A DNA stretch of 5,890 nt from Jatrophihabitans sp. (GCA_025966255.1 JAOPVG010000384.1:1-5890), one strand, 5' to 3'; positions 1 through 5,890 are shown, counted from the first letter of the stretch. Translations and numbers: made by a program. Notes: a model not told the origin generated them from the letters alone.

Positions 1-858
1 GCCCATCCGATCCATCATCGCTTGTAACGCCGGCGGCGGGACCTTCATCAGTTCCAGGTCGACGCCGATGGTGGGACAGACCGCGATACGGCTGCGCGCC
101 AGGGCCATGACCGTCTCATCGCTGACCTGCCCGAAGCCACGGTCGGTGACACAGGAGCAATGCTCGATGCCATCGACTCCGACCGCGACCGCCTGCTCCA
201 CTGCCGCAGTTCCGTGCGCATGCGCGGTCACCGGAATACCGGCCCCATGAGCCTGGTCAACGATCCGCCGGAGCTCGCCAGTGGTGAACTGAGTGAGCAT
301 CACGTCGGTGCCCGGGGTGTTGACACCGCCCGAGGCCATCACCTTGATGACGTCCACGCCCCGTTCCGCCCGCTCGGCTACCGCAGCGATGATCTCGGCC
401 GTCCCGGAAACCTCACCCCCCAGGTAGTGGCAGTGGCCGGCCTTAGTCGTCAACGGCGGCCCCGACGCGACGATCGTCGGTTCGAACACGGAGTCGTGCG
501 GCCGCTGATCCCGACGGTCGACGACGCAAAATCGTCGGTCCCCTAGGTCGCGAACCGTCGTCACACCCGCCATCACGTGATCGCGCAAGGCCCGGGAGAC
601 GACCTCCTCGATCTCCTCAGCGGAGTAGCCCGCCACCCGGTCCAAGGCCGAAACTCCACTGTCGGTGACGAGGTGAGTGTGCGTGTCGATCAGGCCCGGC
701 AGAAGCGTCCCTTCCAGATCGGTCACCGAGCAATCTGCGGGGACCTGGAACCCATACGACTCAACGCCGATGATCGCGCCGGCCTCGATCAAGACGGTCG
801 CACCCACGCTGAGAAACGATTCGCCGTCGAAGGCGTGGCGAGCACGGATGGCCTGCAT
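1..858 (-). CDS. Metal-dependent amidohydrolase (imidazolonepropionase-like, COG1228), C-terminus cut by window edge
   Basis: Reading the minus strand from ATG at 858-856 gives 286 uninterrupted codons to the window edge; family members are usually about 390-430 aa, so roughly the last third is missing. The order of motifs is that of the amidohydrolase superfamily TIM barrel. A small N-terminal beta region (about 1-52) is followed by LPGLIDTHTHL, with the metal-binding pair H60/H62. Then come GVTTVRDLG (98-106), a GHCHYLGGE segment (141-149), DVIKVMASGG with the probable carbamylated bridging lysine K172, TAHAHG (H213/H215) and GIEHC (H233). The final catalytic Asp expected near residue 300 lies beyond the window. 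By family knowledge it hydrolyses a C-N bond of a cyclic amide or acyl-dipeptide-like compound using one or two metal ions, probably in the cytosol since no signal peptide is seen; the substrate is unknown. It is the last visible gene of the minus-strand unit, 9 nt after the MFS stop codon, with AGGA (869-866) 7 nt before the ATG. It uses a few codons rare in its neighbours (TTA, CTA, TTT). Confidence 0.93.
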   Translation of the reverse strand, partial: MQAIRARHAFDGESFLSVGATVLIEAGAIIGVESYGFQVPADCSVTDLEGTLLPGLIDTHTHLVTDSGVSALDRVAGYSAEEIEEVVSRALRDHVMAGVTTVRDLGDRRFCVVDRRDQRPHDSVFEPTIVASGPPLTTKAGHCHYLGGEVSGTAEIIAAVAERAERGVDVIKVMASGGVNTPGTDVMLTQFTTGELRRIVDQAHGAGIPVTAHAHGTAAVEQAVAVGVDGIEHCSCVTDRGFGQVSDETVMALARSRIAVCPTIGVDLELMKVPPPALQAMMDRMG

Positions 859-865
859 GTAGCTG

Positions 866-869
866 TCCT
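866..869 (-). promoter_or_regulatory. Shine-Dalgarno of the amidohydrolase, overlapping the MFS stop codon
   Basis: On the minus strand the MFS stop TAG (870-868) is embedded in TAGGA, and AGGA lies 7 nt before the ATG at 858. This spacing supports the chosen start. It also suggests translational coupling, with a ribosome ending the MFS reading frame directly over the initiation site of the amidohydrolase. Confidence 0.6.
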
Positions 870-2154
870 ACTCGACGACCATCAGCCCGGCAAGCCGGCT
901 CGCCTCGTCGGGAGGGTCGGCCTCATCGTTGTGGGCTATGTGCGAAAGCTGGCGCCAGATGAGCAACACGAAGACCGCCGACCCGCCGAAAGCGAACCAG
1001 AACGGCGCGGTCACCCCGTAGTGCTGCGCGAGGACACCGCCGATCCCCGAGCCGATTACGAGCCCACCGAAGACTCCGACGAGATTCACGCTGCCCACCC
1101 GTCCCTGCAAGTTGAGCGGTACCGCGCGCTGACGGATGGTGATTGAGGTCGTGCCCCAGACGAAGGCGTGAGCGCCGAAGACGAAGAACACCACCAGCGC
1201 CACCCAGGCCACGGTCGTCACAGCGAGCGCAAGATGAGTCAGCGTCTCGATGATCAGCCCGATCCGCATGAGGTTGCCGAGTGTGACATGCCGCGTGATC
1301 CAGCCGTAGGACAGCGTCGCGGCCAGTCCGCCCAGCGCGCCGACCGTGGTGATCAACCCGAACCCGACGGCGCCCAAGTGGAGCCGGTGGGTCGCGTAGA
1401 GGACCAGCACCGACCAGGCCGCGCCGAAGGTGATGTTGAACGTGAAGATGGTGAGGACCAGCGTGCGGACCGCGGCATGGTTCCACGCCCAGCGGAATCC
1501 CTCGAGGACGTCGTGTCGGATGCTCTTCTTCACGGCGGCTTCCGGGCGATGCGCGGGCAGCGTGACCCGCAGGATGAGCACCGCCGCGAGCAGCACCAGC
1601 ACCGCCTCTGCGGCGAAAGGCCAGGCCATGCCCGCCGCGAACAGCGCGGCACCGATCGGTGGGCCGGCCAGCTGGTTGAGAGTGATGAATCCGGTCTGCA
1701 GCCGGGCGTTGCCGATCGCCAGGTCGGCGCGATGCACAAGCATCGGCAGCAGCGTGAGCGAGGCGTTGTCGGCGAACGTCTCGGCCGAGCCGAGCAGGAA
1801 CAGCGCGATCAGCACCAGCCCGATCGAGACGGTGTGGCTGACGACGGACAGTGCGATGAATATGAGGACCGCGGTGCGCACGACGTCGACGCTGATGACG
1901 ATGAGCTTGCGGTCGAGACGGTCGGTGAGCGCCCCGGCCAGCAGCCCGAACAGCAGCGGCGGCAGCCATTGCACCAGCGCGGCCAGCGCCACCAGGAATT
2001 CCGAATCGGTCTGCGATGCGACCAACAGTGGGCCGGCGGCAATGACGACACCGTCGCCGAGGTTCGACACCCAGGTCGAGGCAAGCAGCCAACGAAATGC
2101 CCGGCCGAAGCGCGCGGGCGCGACGGCGTCGACGAGGCGGCTCACTGGTGGCAC
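868..2154 (-). CDS. MFS drug/metabolite exporter (MFS_3, EntS-like), 12 TM
   Basis: A 428-aa polytopic membrane protein. Hydrophobic segments fall in the 6+6 arrangement of the major facilitator superfamily: roughly 30-48, 54-76, 88-105, 109-125, 155-175, 179-197, then 229-253, 263-284, 293-311, 315-336, 354-377 and 383-401. The N-terminal half carries motif A in the loop between helices 2 and 3 (GLLAGALTDRLDRK, 70-83). The C-terminal half carries RQRAVPLNLQGRVGSV (341-356), typical of the MFS_3 group that includes enterobactin exporter EntS and macrolide-type pumps. A proton-driven exporter of a small molecule in the cytoplasmic membrane is the best call; the substrate is unknown. The start is GTG at 2154; another GTG three codons in (2145) is possible, and neither has a strong Shine-Dalgarno. 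It lies 61 nt after the response regulator and 9 nt before the amidohydrolase, so it is probably an output gene of the two-component system. The C-terminal tail (about 405-428) is charged and cytoplasmic. Confidence 0.92.
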   Translation of the reverse strand: MPPVSRLVDAVAPARFGRAFRWLLASTWVSNLGDGVVIAAGPLLVASQTDSEFLVALAALVQWLPPLLFGLLAGALTDRLDRKLIVISVDVVRTAVLIFIALSVVSHTVSIGLVLIALFLLGSAETFADNASLTLLPMLVHRADLAIGNARLQTGFITLNQLAGPPIGAALFAAGMAWPFAAEAVLVLLAAVLILRVTLPAHRPEAAVKKSIRHDVLEGFRWAWNHAAVRTLVLTIFTFNITFGAAWSVLVLYATHRLHLGAVGFGLITTVGALGGLAATLSYGWITRHVTLGNLMRIGLIIETLTHLALAVTTVAWVALVVFFVFGAHAFVWGTTSITIRQRAVPLNLQGRVGSVNLVGVFGGLVIGSGIGGVLAQHYGVTAPFWFAFGGSAVFVLLIWRQLSHIAHNDEADPPDEASRLAGLMVVE

Positions 2155-2160
2155 GCTAGC

Positions 2161-2209
2161 CCGCTCGCGGGTCGGTGCACCACCTGATTCCGGCGACCTG
2201 AGCGAGCGG
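2161..2209 (-). repeat. 8-bp inverted repeat between the response regulator and MFS genes, covering the MFS initiation region
   Basis: Plus-strand CCGCTCGC at 2161-2168 is the exact reverse complement of GCGAGCGG at 2202-2209, with 33 nt between the arms. In the minus-strand transcript the first arm starts 6 nt after the regulator's stop codon, and the second arm ends 6 nt before the GTG start of the MFS gene. The second arm therefore occupies the position of a Shine-Dalgarno (its GAGCGG is the only purine-rich candidate). A shorter local hairpin (CCCG/CGGG, 2160-2163 with 2168-2171) would compete with the long one, and the loop contains the palindrome GGTGCACC (2174-2181). No U-run follows, so it is not a typical terminator. 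A role in limiting MFS translation is inference. Confidence 0.4.
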
Positions 2210-2215
2210 TCGAAG

Positions 2216-2860
2216 CTACTGACCGCCTGATCCGAGGCCCGCGTCGCGGCCGGCGACGGCCGCCTGGGCCCGGTCGACCAACTGCAGCTTCCGGAGGATG
2301 CTCGACATCAGATTGCTGACCGTCTTCGGGGCTACCCCGATCCGGCTCGCGATGGTGCGCGTGGGGTGGCCGGCGGCGAGCAGGTCGAGCACCTCGAACT
2401 CGCGCTCGGTGAGCTCGGGAAAGGGTCGCGCGGCAGCAGGCGGTGCGACGAGTTGCTGCAGCACCCGATGGGCCACGCCCGGACCGAACACGGCCTCGCC
2501 CGCGTGCATCGCGCGCACCGCGCGGGCGATGTCCTCCTGCTCGGCACCCTTGAGCAGGTAGCCCCGCGCTCCGGCTTTCATCGCCGCGAACAGCGAGTCG
2601 TCATCGTCATGCATGGTGAGCACGCACAGCGCCGTGCTCGGAACCAACCGACTGATCTCCCGCAACGCGCCGAAGCCGTCGAGCTCGGGCATCTGCAGAT
2701 CGAGAAGGGCGACGTCCGGCTTCAGCAAGACGACCTCCTTCACCGCCAGCCGACCATCGGCGACGACCGCCACCACCTCCATGTCATCGAGCGAGCCGAG
2801 CAGCGCGGCCAGACCGTTCCGCATCACCGGGTGATCATCGGCAATCAGCACGCGGATCAT
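2216..2860 (-). CDS. NarL/FixJ-family DNA-binding response regulator
   Basis: A 214-aa protein with the two expected domains. The receiver domain (about 2-120) shows the acidic pair D8/D9, phosphoacceptor D54 in ALLDLQMPELDG, conserved T82 and K104 in YLLKG. The C-terminal LuxR-type helix-turn-helix (about 148-205) begins LTEREFEVLDLLAAG and continues with a recognition-helix region around APKTVSNLMSSILRKL. The usual TVK.H signature is altered (Ser for Lys, Met for His), but the fold-defining residues are present. It is the partner of the kinase encoded directly upstream: its ATG (2860-2858) overlaps the kinase TGA (2859-2857) in an ATGA junction, which implies coupled translation and equal stoichiometry. 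A longer frame back to 2923 adds 21 residues, but these are low-complexity Arg/Pro/Ala-rich sequence inside the kinase gene and lie before the receiver's first strand, so the start at 2860 is preferred. It probably controls transcription of this locus; target sites are not known. Confidence 0.96.
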   Translation of the reverse strand: MIRVLIADDHPVMRNGLAALLGSLDDMEVVAVVADGRLAVKEVVLLKPDVALLDLQMPELDGFGALREISRLVPSTALCVLTMHDDDDSLFAAMKAGARGYLLKGAEQEDIARAVRAMHAGEAVFGPGVAHRVLQQLVAPPAAARPFPELTEREFEVLDLLAAGHPTRTIASRIGVAPKTVSNLMSSILRKLQLVDRAQAAVAGRDAGLGSGGQ

Positions 2861-4773
2861 GTGGACACCAGCGGCAGCCGGGCCCGCACTCGGCCGCCGT
2901 GAGGAGAGGGGCCGGCGTCGCACGAGCCGCCGAGTTCGGCCGCCCGTTCGCGCATGCCGGTGATCCCGACGCCGGGCTGCCAGACGACCGGAATGGTGCC
3001 TCCGCCGTCGTCGACGACCTCGACGATCAGGTCGTCATCGCGGCGCAGATGAAGCCGCACCGACGTCGCGCTGGAGTGCCGCACGACGTTGTTGATGGCC
3101 TCGGTGGCGATCCGATAGGCCGCCACCTCGATTGCCGCGGGAAGTTGTCCGAGCGCGTCGACCTCGACCGTGACCTGCAGCGGCTGGCCGTCGGCCCGCC
3201 GCACCGTCTGCGCCGCTCGGGTCTGCAGCGCCACCGTCAGTCCCAATTCGTCCAGGGCCGGTGGCCGTAGGTCATCGACCACCCGACGCACCTCAGCGAT
3301 GGCGGTACGGATGTCACTGCGGACTCCCCGCAGCAGGTCGGCGGCATCGTCTGGCGCGGACTGTTGCAGGTTCGCGGTGGCGTCGGCGGCGAGGGCCACA
3401 CCGGTGAGCAGCGGCCCGAGTCCGTCGTGGAGATCGCGGCGCAGTCGCAGCCGTTCCTCTTCGCGCGCGGCCACCAACTGCTCGCGGGATTGCTGCAGCG
3501 CCCGGGACGTCATCGTCGCATGCACGGCCACGGCGAGCGGACCGGCCAGCAGGTCGAGCACCCGTTCGTCGGCCGGTGCGAGGACGAGCTCGCCGCGACG
3601 CAGCCCCACGACCAGCTCGGAATCCGCACCGAGCGGACGCCGCACCTCACGTCCGGACGGGGTCCCGGCCGTCGCAACCGTCTCCGATCCGACGACGATG
3701 GCGACCCACGGCAACCGCATGGCTGTGCGGATCTCGTCGAGGCTGCCGGCGACATCAGTGAGGCGTCCGCCCACGCGAGACGCAACGCGCAACGGATCGC
3801 GCTCGCCGTAGAGCAGCCGCTCGACGCTGCGCTGCAATCGGGCGCGCAGCGGGAACGCCAACAGCGCCACCACGAGCGCGGACGCAACCCCCGACAGCGC
3901 AAGCACGAGCAGCGCGTATCCCGCCAGCACCAGGCCGGACAGCAGTCCATAGCTCAGACCGCGGGCCAGGACGAGCCGGATATCGAGCAGGCCGTGCCGC
4001 AGGATGGCGACCGTGATCGCGGCCGGCAGCAGCGGGATGGCGAACAGCACCGCGATCGGCGTGCCGGCCAGCAGCGACCACGGCAACACCGCGGCGAAGA
4101 TGACCCCCACCGCGCCGAGCAGCCACAACAGCTGCCGACGGATCGTCTCGTCGCCCCGGCGATAGCGCACCAGAAGCGCCACCGCCCCGAGCAGCATCGC
4201 CACCGACCAGCGCAGCTCGCTCACCGTCCACAGCGTCGCCCACCCGCCGTGCTCGGGCAGCACCCAGAGGCCCTCCGGCAGGTGCCCGATCTGTCCCGAC
4301 GCCGCTCCGATCTCGACGATGAACAGCGGCGCGGTGATCGCGACCGCGAGAAACACCGCACGCCAGCGCGGCGAGGGCAGCCGGCCGTCGGGCAGCAGGA
4401 GGAGCGACAGCGGCAGCACGAGACCGATATGGATCGGCCAGGCCCACTCGGCGATCGTCACCACGATCTGCACTGCCTGCCGCGGCGCACCGCCGACCTG
4501 CAACGCCCGCGCGGTCGGCGCGAACGCCGCGGTGATGAGTTGGAGAGTCCCGCCGACCGCGTACATCCAGCCCACCGGGTGGCTCGGCCGGTGCCAGACG
4601 ATGAGCGCCCCGCAGAACGCGAAGCTCAGCCCGATGACCAGGTTGCTCACGACAAACGCGTCGAGCGCCTCGCGGAAGGACCAGTGCACCCGAATCGTCA
4701 GCACGACGGCCGCAACGGACAAGGCGACGGCGAGCAGCGCGAACCCGCCCGCAACCGGCCTGCTGCTCCGCAT
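2857..4773 (-). CDS. Membrane sensor histidine kinase, NarL/LiaS type (HisKA_3 + HATPase)
   Basis: A 638-aa kinase. The N-terminal half is a multi-helix membrane sensor: hydrophobic stretches at about 8-28, 41-60, 67-88, 104-127, 139-156, 187-203, 213-231, 240-258 and 273-307, joined by short loops, with no sizeable extracellular domain. A cytoplasmic linker at about 310-425 (from ERLLYGERDPLRVASRVG) resembles the degenerate GAF-like module common in actinobacterial kinases of this type. A short coiled coil (about 425-443) leads into the HisKA_3 dimerisation domain with LRRDLHDGLGP, where H449 is the phosphoacceptor. The second DHp helix carries VVDDLRPPALDELGL (498-512). The ATPase domain has an N box EAINNVVRHS (558-567), a G1 box VVDDGGG (586-592) and a G2 region GVGITGMRERAAELGG (601-616), so it should be active. 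An in-frame TGA 36 nt upstream and no other start codon in between fix ATG 4773; no clear Shine-Dalgarno precedes it. It is the first gene of the minus-strand unit and phosphorylates the regulator encoded next to it. The short loops suggest sensing within or at the membrane; the ligand is unknown. Confidence 0.96.
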   Translation of the reverse strand: MRSSRPVAGGFALLAVALSVAAVVLTIRVHWSFREALDAFVVSNLVIGLSFAFCGALIVWHRPSHPVGWMYAVGGTLQLITAAFAPTARALQVGGAPRQAVQIVVTIAEWAWPIHIGLVLPLSLLLLPDGRLPSPRWRAVFLAVAITAPLFIVEIGAASGQIGHLPEGLWVLPEHGGWATLWTVSELRWSVAMLLGAVALLVRYRRGDETIRRQLLWLLGAVGVIFAAVLPWSLLAGTPIAVLFAIPLLPAAITVAILRHGLLDIRLVLARGLSYGLLSGLVLAGYALLVLALSGVASALVVALLAFPLRARLQRSVERLLYGERDPLRVASRVGGRLTDVAGSLDEIRTAMRLPWVAIVVGSETVATAGTPSGREVRRPLGADSELVVGLRRGELVLAPADERVLDLLAGPLAVAVHATMTSRALQQSREQLVAAREEERLRLRRDLHDGLGPLLTGVALAADATANLQQSAPDDAADLLRGVRSDIRTAIAEVRRVVDDLRPPALDELGLTVALQTRAAQTVRRADGQPLQVTVEVDALGQLPAAIEVAAYRIATEAINNVVRHSSATSVRLHLRRDDDLIVEVVDDGGGTIPVVWQPGVGITGMRERAAELGGSCDAGPSPHGGRVRARLPLVST

Positions 4774-4828
4774 GGGATGGAGTGTGGACCCGTGCCGTTC
4801 CCGATGTCACGGGATGTTCTCCCGGGTC

Positions 4829-4848
4829 GGCCGGGCAGCGTCCCGGCC
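4829..4848 (+). repeat. GC-rich perfect inverted repeat (7-bp stem, 6-nt loop) in the divergent spacer
   Basis: GGCCGGG at 4829-4835 pairs exactly with CCCGGCC at 4842-4848 around the loop CAGCGT. It lies 77 nt upstream of the plus-strand ATG at 4926 and 55 nt upstream of the kinase ATG. It has no T-run on either side, so an intrinsic terminator is unlikely. It could be a leader hairpin or operator, or simply reflect the local GC richness. Confidence 0.35.
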
Positions 4849-4913
4849 CGGCGGGCAACTGGCTCTGCCGGATGGGAACGCCGGTCGCACAACCTCATGG
4901 GGTCCGCTACCTG

Positions 4914-4919
4914 AAGGAG
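4914..4919 (+). promoter_or_regulatory. Shine-Dalgarno AAGGAG for the 4926 gene
   Basis: AAGGAG lies 6 nt before the ATG at 4926. It is the strongest ribosome-binding site in the window and decides the start of the small membrane protein against a longer reading of the same frame from 4782. Confidence 0.85.
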
Positions 4920-4925
4920 CACCCT

Positions 4926-5279
4926 ATGAATGCATCGCTACGGATCGCGCTCGTGCTGCTCGGTCTGCTCTCGGTCGGTGACATCGCCGGCCTCGCCGTC
5001 ACCGATGGCGACCATCCGCCGTATGCCATCGCGGCCACCGGCGCCGTCTTGGGAGTCGCATCGCTGTTCTTCGTCGCCCGAGCATGGACGGGTAGTCGCA
5101 GCGCCGTGCGCCCGTTGCTCGCCCTCCGCATCGTCTCGGCCGTCACCGCCGCCCCCGCGTTCTTCGTGCACGGCGTGCCAACGGTCGCGAAGGCGTCCGC
5201 CGGGGCGATCATCGGGCTGACCGCGGCCGGCGTGCTCCTCATCGGTCGTCCGACGACCAGCCACGTGGTGACCCGATGA
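4926..5279 (+). CDS. Small four-helix integral membrane protein, function unknown
   Basis: A 117-aa protein with four predicted membrane helices at about 5-24, 33-54, 64-82 and 89-107, and short loops. The first is a signal-anchor-like LRIALVLLGLLSVGDIAGLAV; the loop after it contains TDGDHPPY, and a basic GSRSAVR stretch follows helix 2. The positive-inside rule is consistent with both ends in the cytoplasm. No catalytic motif is seen and no family name can be assigned with confidence; similar small four-helix proteins of unknown function are common in actinobacteria. The ATG at 4926 is set by a near-ideal Shine-Dalgarno 6 nt upstream; extending the frame to 4782 would add a Pro/Gly/Arg-rich segment from the intergenic region and is not believed. 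It is divergent from the sensor kinase, and its stop overlaps the next gene's start (ATGA), so the two are likely co-expressed. It may be under control of the neighbouring regulator. Confidence 0.85.
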   Translation: MNASLRIALVLLGLLSVGDIAGLAVTDGDHPPYAIAATGAVLGVASLFFVARAWTGSRSAVRPLLALRIVSAVTAAPAFFVHGVPTVAKASAGAIIGLTAAGVLLIGRPTTSHVVTR

Positions 5280-5890
5280 GGCGCCTGGCGCTGGTGCTGC
5301 TGCCGGTCGGACCACTGTGCGTCGCCGCGCTGCGCTACCTGCTGCCGTACTACAACGCTGACTCGAGCCTCGCCACCGTCCAGGCCGTCGATGCCCATCC
5401 GGGTCGCCAGAGTGCGGTCGTCTGGCTGGGACTGATCGCCCTCGTCACCCTGGTGCCGGGCGTCGTTGCCGCCGCGAGTGTCTTGCCGGCGAGCCGTCTC
5501 AAGACCTGGGCACTGGCGCTGTCGGTGCCCGGCTACCTCTGCCTCGGCGTGCTCGTCGGCGAGGACTACCTGCTCTGGAGCGGTGCCCACGCGCATGCTG
5601 ACCCGCACCAGATCGCTCAGCTCCTCGACGCTGCGCATCCGTCCTTCAATGTCGGCATCGCGATCTTCGTCGTCGGCCACGTGGTCGGGACGGTGCTGCT
5701 GGGGATTGCCCTGCTCCGCTCGACGCGCATTCCCAAGGCGGCCGCGTGGGCCGTCATCGTCTCGCAACCCCTGCACTTCATCGCCACTGTGATCGCGGGC
5801 AGCCCGACGCTCGATCTCATCGGGTGGTCCCTGACTGGCATCGGCCTGGCCTTCGTGGCCCGCGCGCTGCTGGCCGAACCGACGCTGACC
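5276..5890 (+). CDS. Polytopic membrane protein, function unknown, C-terminus cut by window edge
   Basis: An open frame of 205 codons runs from ATG 5276-5278 to the window edge without a stop. The ATG overlaps the preceding gene's TGA (5277-5279) by ATGA, which supports the start; no separate Shine-Dalgarno is evident, so coupling is likely. Predicted membrane helices lie at about 4-23, 46-68, 76-97, 124-147, 154-174 and 179-199. The loop between helices 1 and 2 (about 24-45) is polar (YYNADS). The loop between helices 3 and 4 contains the His/Asp cluster HAHADPH (104-110), with a further H121. With the N-terminus inside, both loops would face outward. Third codon positions are strongly G/C, as expected of a real gene, and the opposite-strand frame is Arg/Gln/Asp-rich, as expected of a shadow. 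No known family is recognised. Co-translation with the 117-aa membrane protein suggests a shared function or complex, which is inference. Confidence 0.85.
   Translation, partial: MRRLALVLLPVGPLCVAALRYLLPYYNADSSLATVQAVDAHPGRQSAVVWLGLIALVTLVPGVVAAASVLPASRLKTWALALSVPGYLCLGVLVGEDYLLWSGAHAHADPHQIAQLLDAAHPSFNVGIAIFVVGHVVGTVLLGIALLRSTRIPKAAAWAVIVSQPLHFIATVIAGSPTLDLIGWSLTGIGLAFVARALLAEPTLT

Larger units (their letters stand above)
4774..4925. promoter_or_regulatory. Divergent intergenic region between the kinase operon and the plus-strand membrane-protein pair
   Basis: These 152 bp separate two divergent units and should hold both promoters. No convincing -35/-10 pair could be picked by eye in this GC-rich stretch, so no promoter is placed. 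Visible structure includes GATGT repeated at 4803-4807 and 4813-4817, exactly 10 bp apart. A TCCCG/CGGGA inverted repeat (4799-4803 with 4810-4814, 6-nt spacer) overlaps the first copy. A GC-rich perfect hairpin lies at 4829-4848. These are candidate operator or leader elements only. Confidence 0.5.

Noticed and set aside
577..1146. Plus-strand frame of 189 codons across the amidohydrolase/MFS junction
   Set aside because: It is antisense to two genes with strong family motifs, has no Shine-Dalgarno, and its product has no recognisable feature.
2155..2160. GCTAGC palindrome next to the MFS start as an operator
   Set aside because: A six-base palindrome is expected by chance and nothing around it extends the symmetry.
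1168..2187. 339-codon open frame on the plus strand opposite the MFS gene
   Set aside because: Low-complexity Gln/Arg/Asp/Glu composition from antisense reading of hydrophobic codons. The MFS protein on the other strand has clear motifs.
2861..2923. 21-residue N-terminal extension of the response regulator
   Set aside because: It reads low-complexity Arg/Ser/Pro/Ala out of frame inside the kinase gene; receiver domains begin directly at the MIRVLIADDH strand, and the ATGA overlap marks the start at 2860.
4829..4848. Intrinsic terminator at the GC-rich hairpin
   Set aside because: No T-run follows on either strand, and it sits between two divergent gene starts where a terminator is not expected.
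3364..4914. 516-codon open frame on the plus strand opposite the kinase gene
   Set aside because: Its translation is dominated by Arg, Gln, His, Asp and Pro with no hydrophobic core or motif, the usual result of reading the complement of a GC-rich gene. The minus strand there encodes a complete kinase.
4782..4925. N-terminal extension of the 117-aa membrane protein from an ATG-like start at 4782
   Set aside because: The extension is Pro/Gly/Arg-rich and spans the GC-rich hairpin, while AAGGAG sits 6 nt before the ATG at 4926, so the shorter protein is preferred.
4907..5776. 289-codon minus-strand frame opposite the membrane-protein pair
   Set aside because: Arg/Asp/Gln-rich shadow; the plus strand has a strong Shine-Dalgarno, an ATGA junction and hydrophobic helices in the coding frames.

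Overview
The window is high-GC, densely coded DNA of actinobacterial character. The evidence is a very strong G/C bias at third codon positions, a GTG start, 4-nt ATGA gene overlaps, and a NarL/LiaS-type kinase with a GC-rich membrane sensor. A mycobacterial, pseudonocardial or nocardial host is plausible, but the sequence alone does not fix the genus. No RNA gene, mobile element, CRISPR array or phage gene was seen.

Layout. Four genes lie on the minus strand, read from about 4773 down to 1, in the order sensor histidine kinase (4773-2857), NarL/FixJ response regulator (2860-2216), 12-TM MFS exporter (2154-868) and metal-dependent amidohydrolase (858-1, cut by the window edge). The kinase and regulator overlap by ATGA. 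The regulator-MFS gap is 61 nt. The MFS-amidohydrolase gap is 9 nt, and the Shine-Dalgarno of the amidohydrolase overlaps the MFS stop codon. The four therefore look like one transcription unit. Divergently, on the plus strand, are a small four-helix membrane protein (4926-5279, 117 aa) and a second membrane protein (5276 to the right edge, cut), also joined by an ATGA overlap. The 152-bp divergent spacer 4774-4925 should hold the promoters of both units.

How the parts may work together (inference). A membrane-embedded kinase senses a signal at or in the membrane and phosphorylates the regulator at Asp54. The regulator probably acts on its own divergent promoter region. The co-transcribed MFS pump and amidohydrolase suggest an export-plus-hydrolysis response to a small molecule, for example a toxic amide, cyclic or peptide-like compound. 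The divergent membrane pair could be accessory sensors or a second output. The substrate cannot be read from the sequence. The families themselves are ordinary. The combination, and an inverted repeat that covers the ribosome-binding region of the MFS gene, are the points most worth following up.
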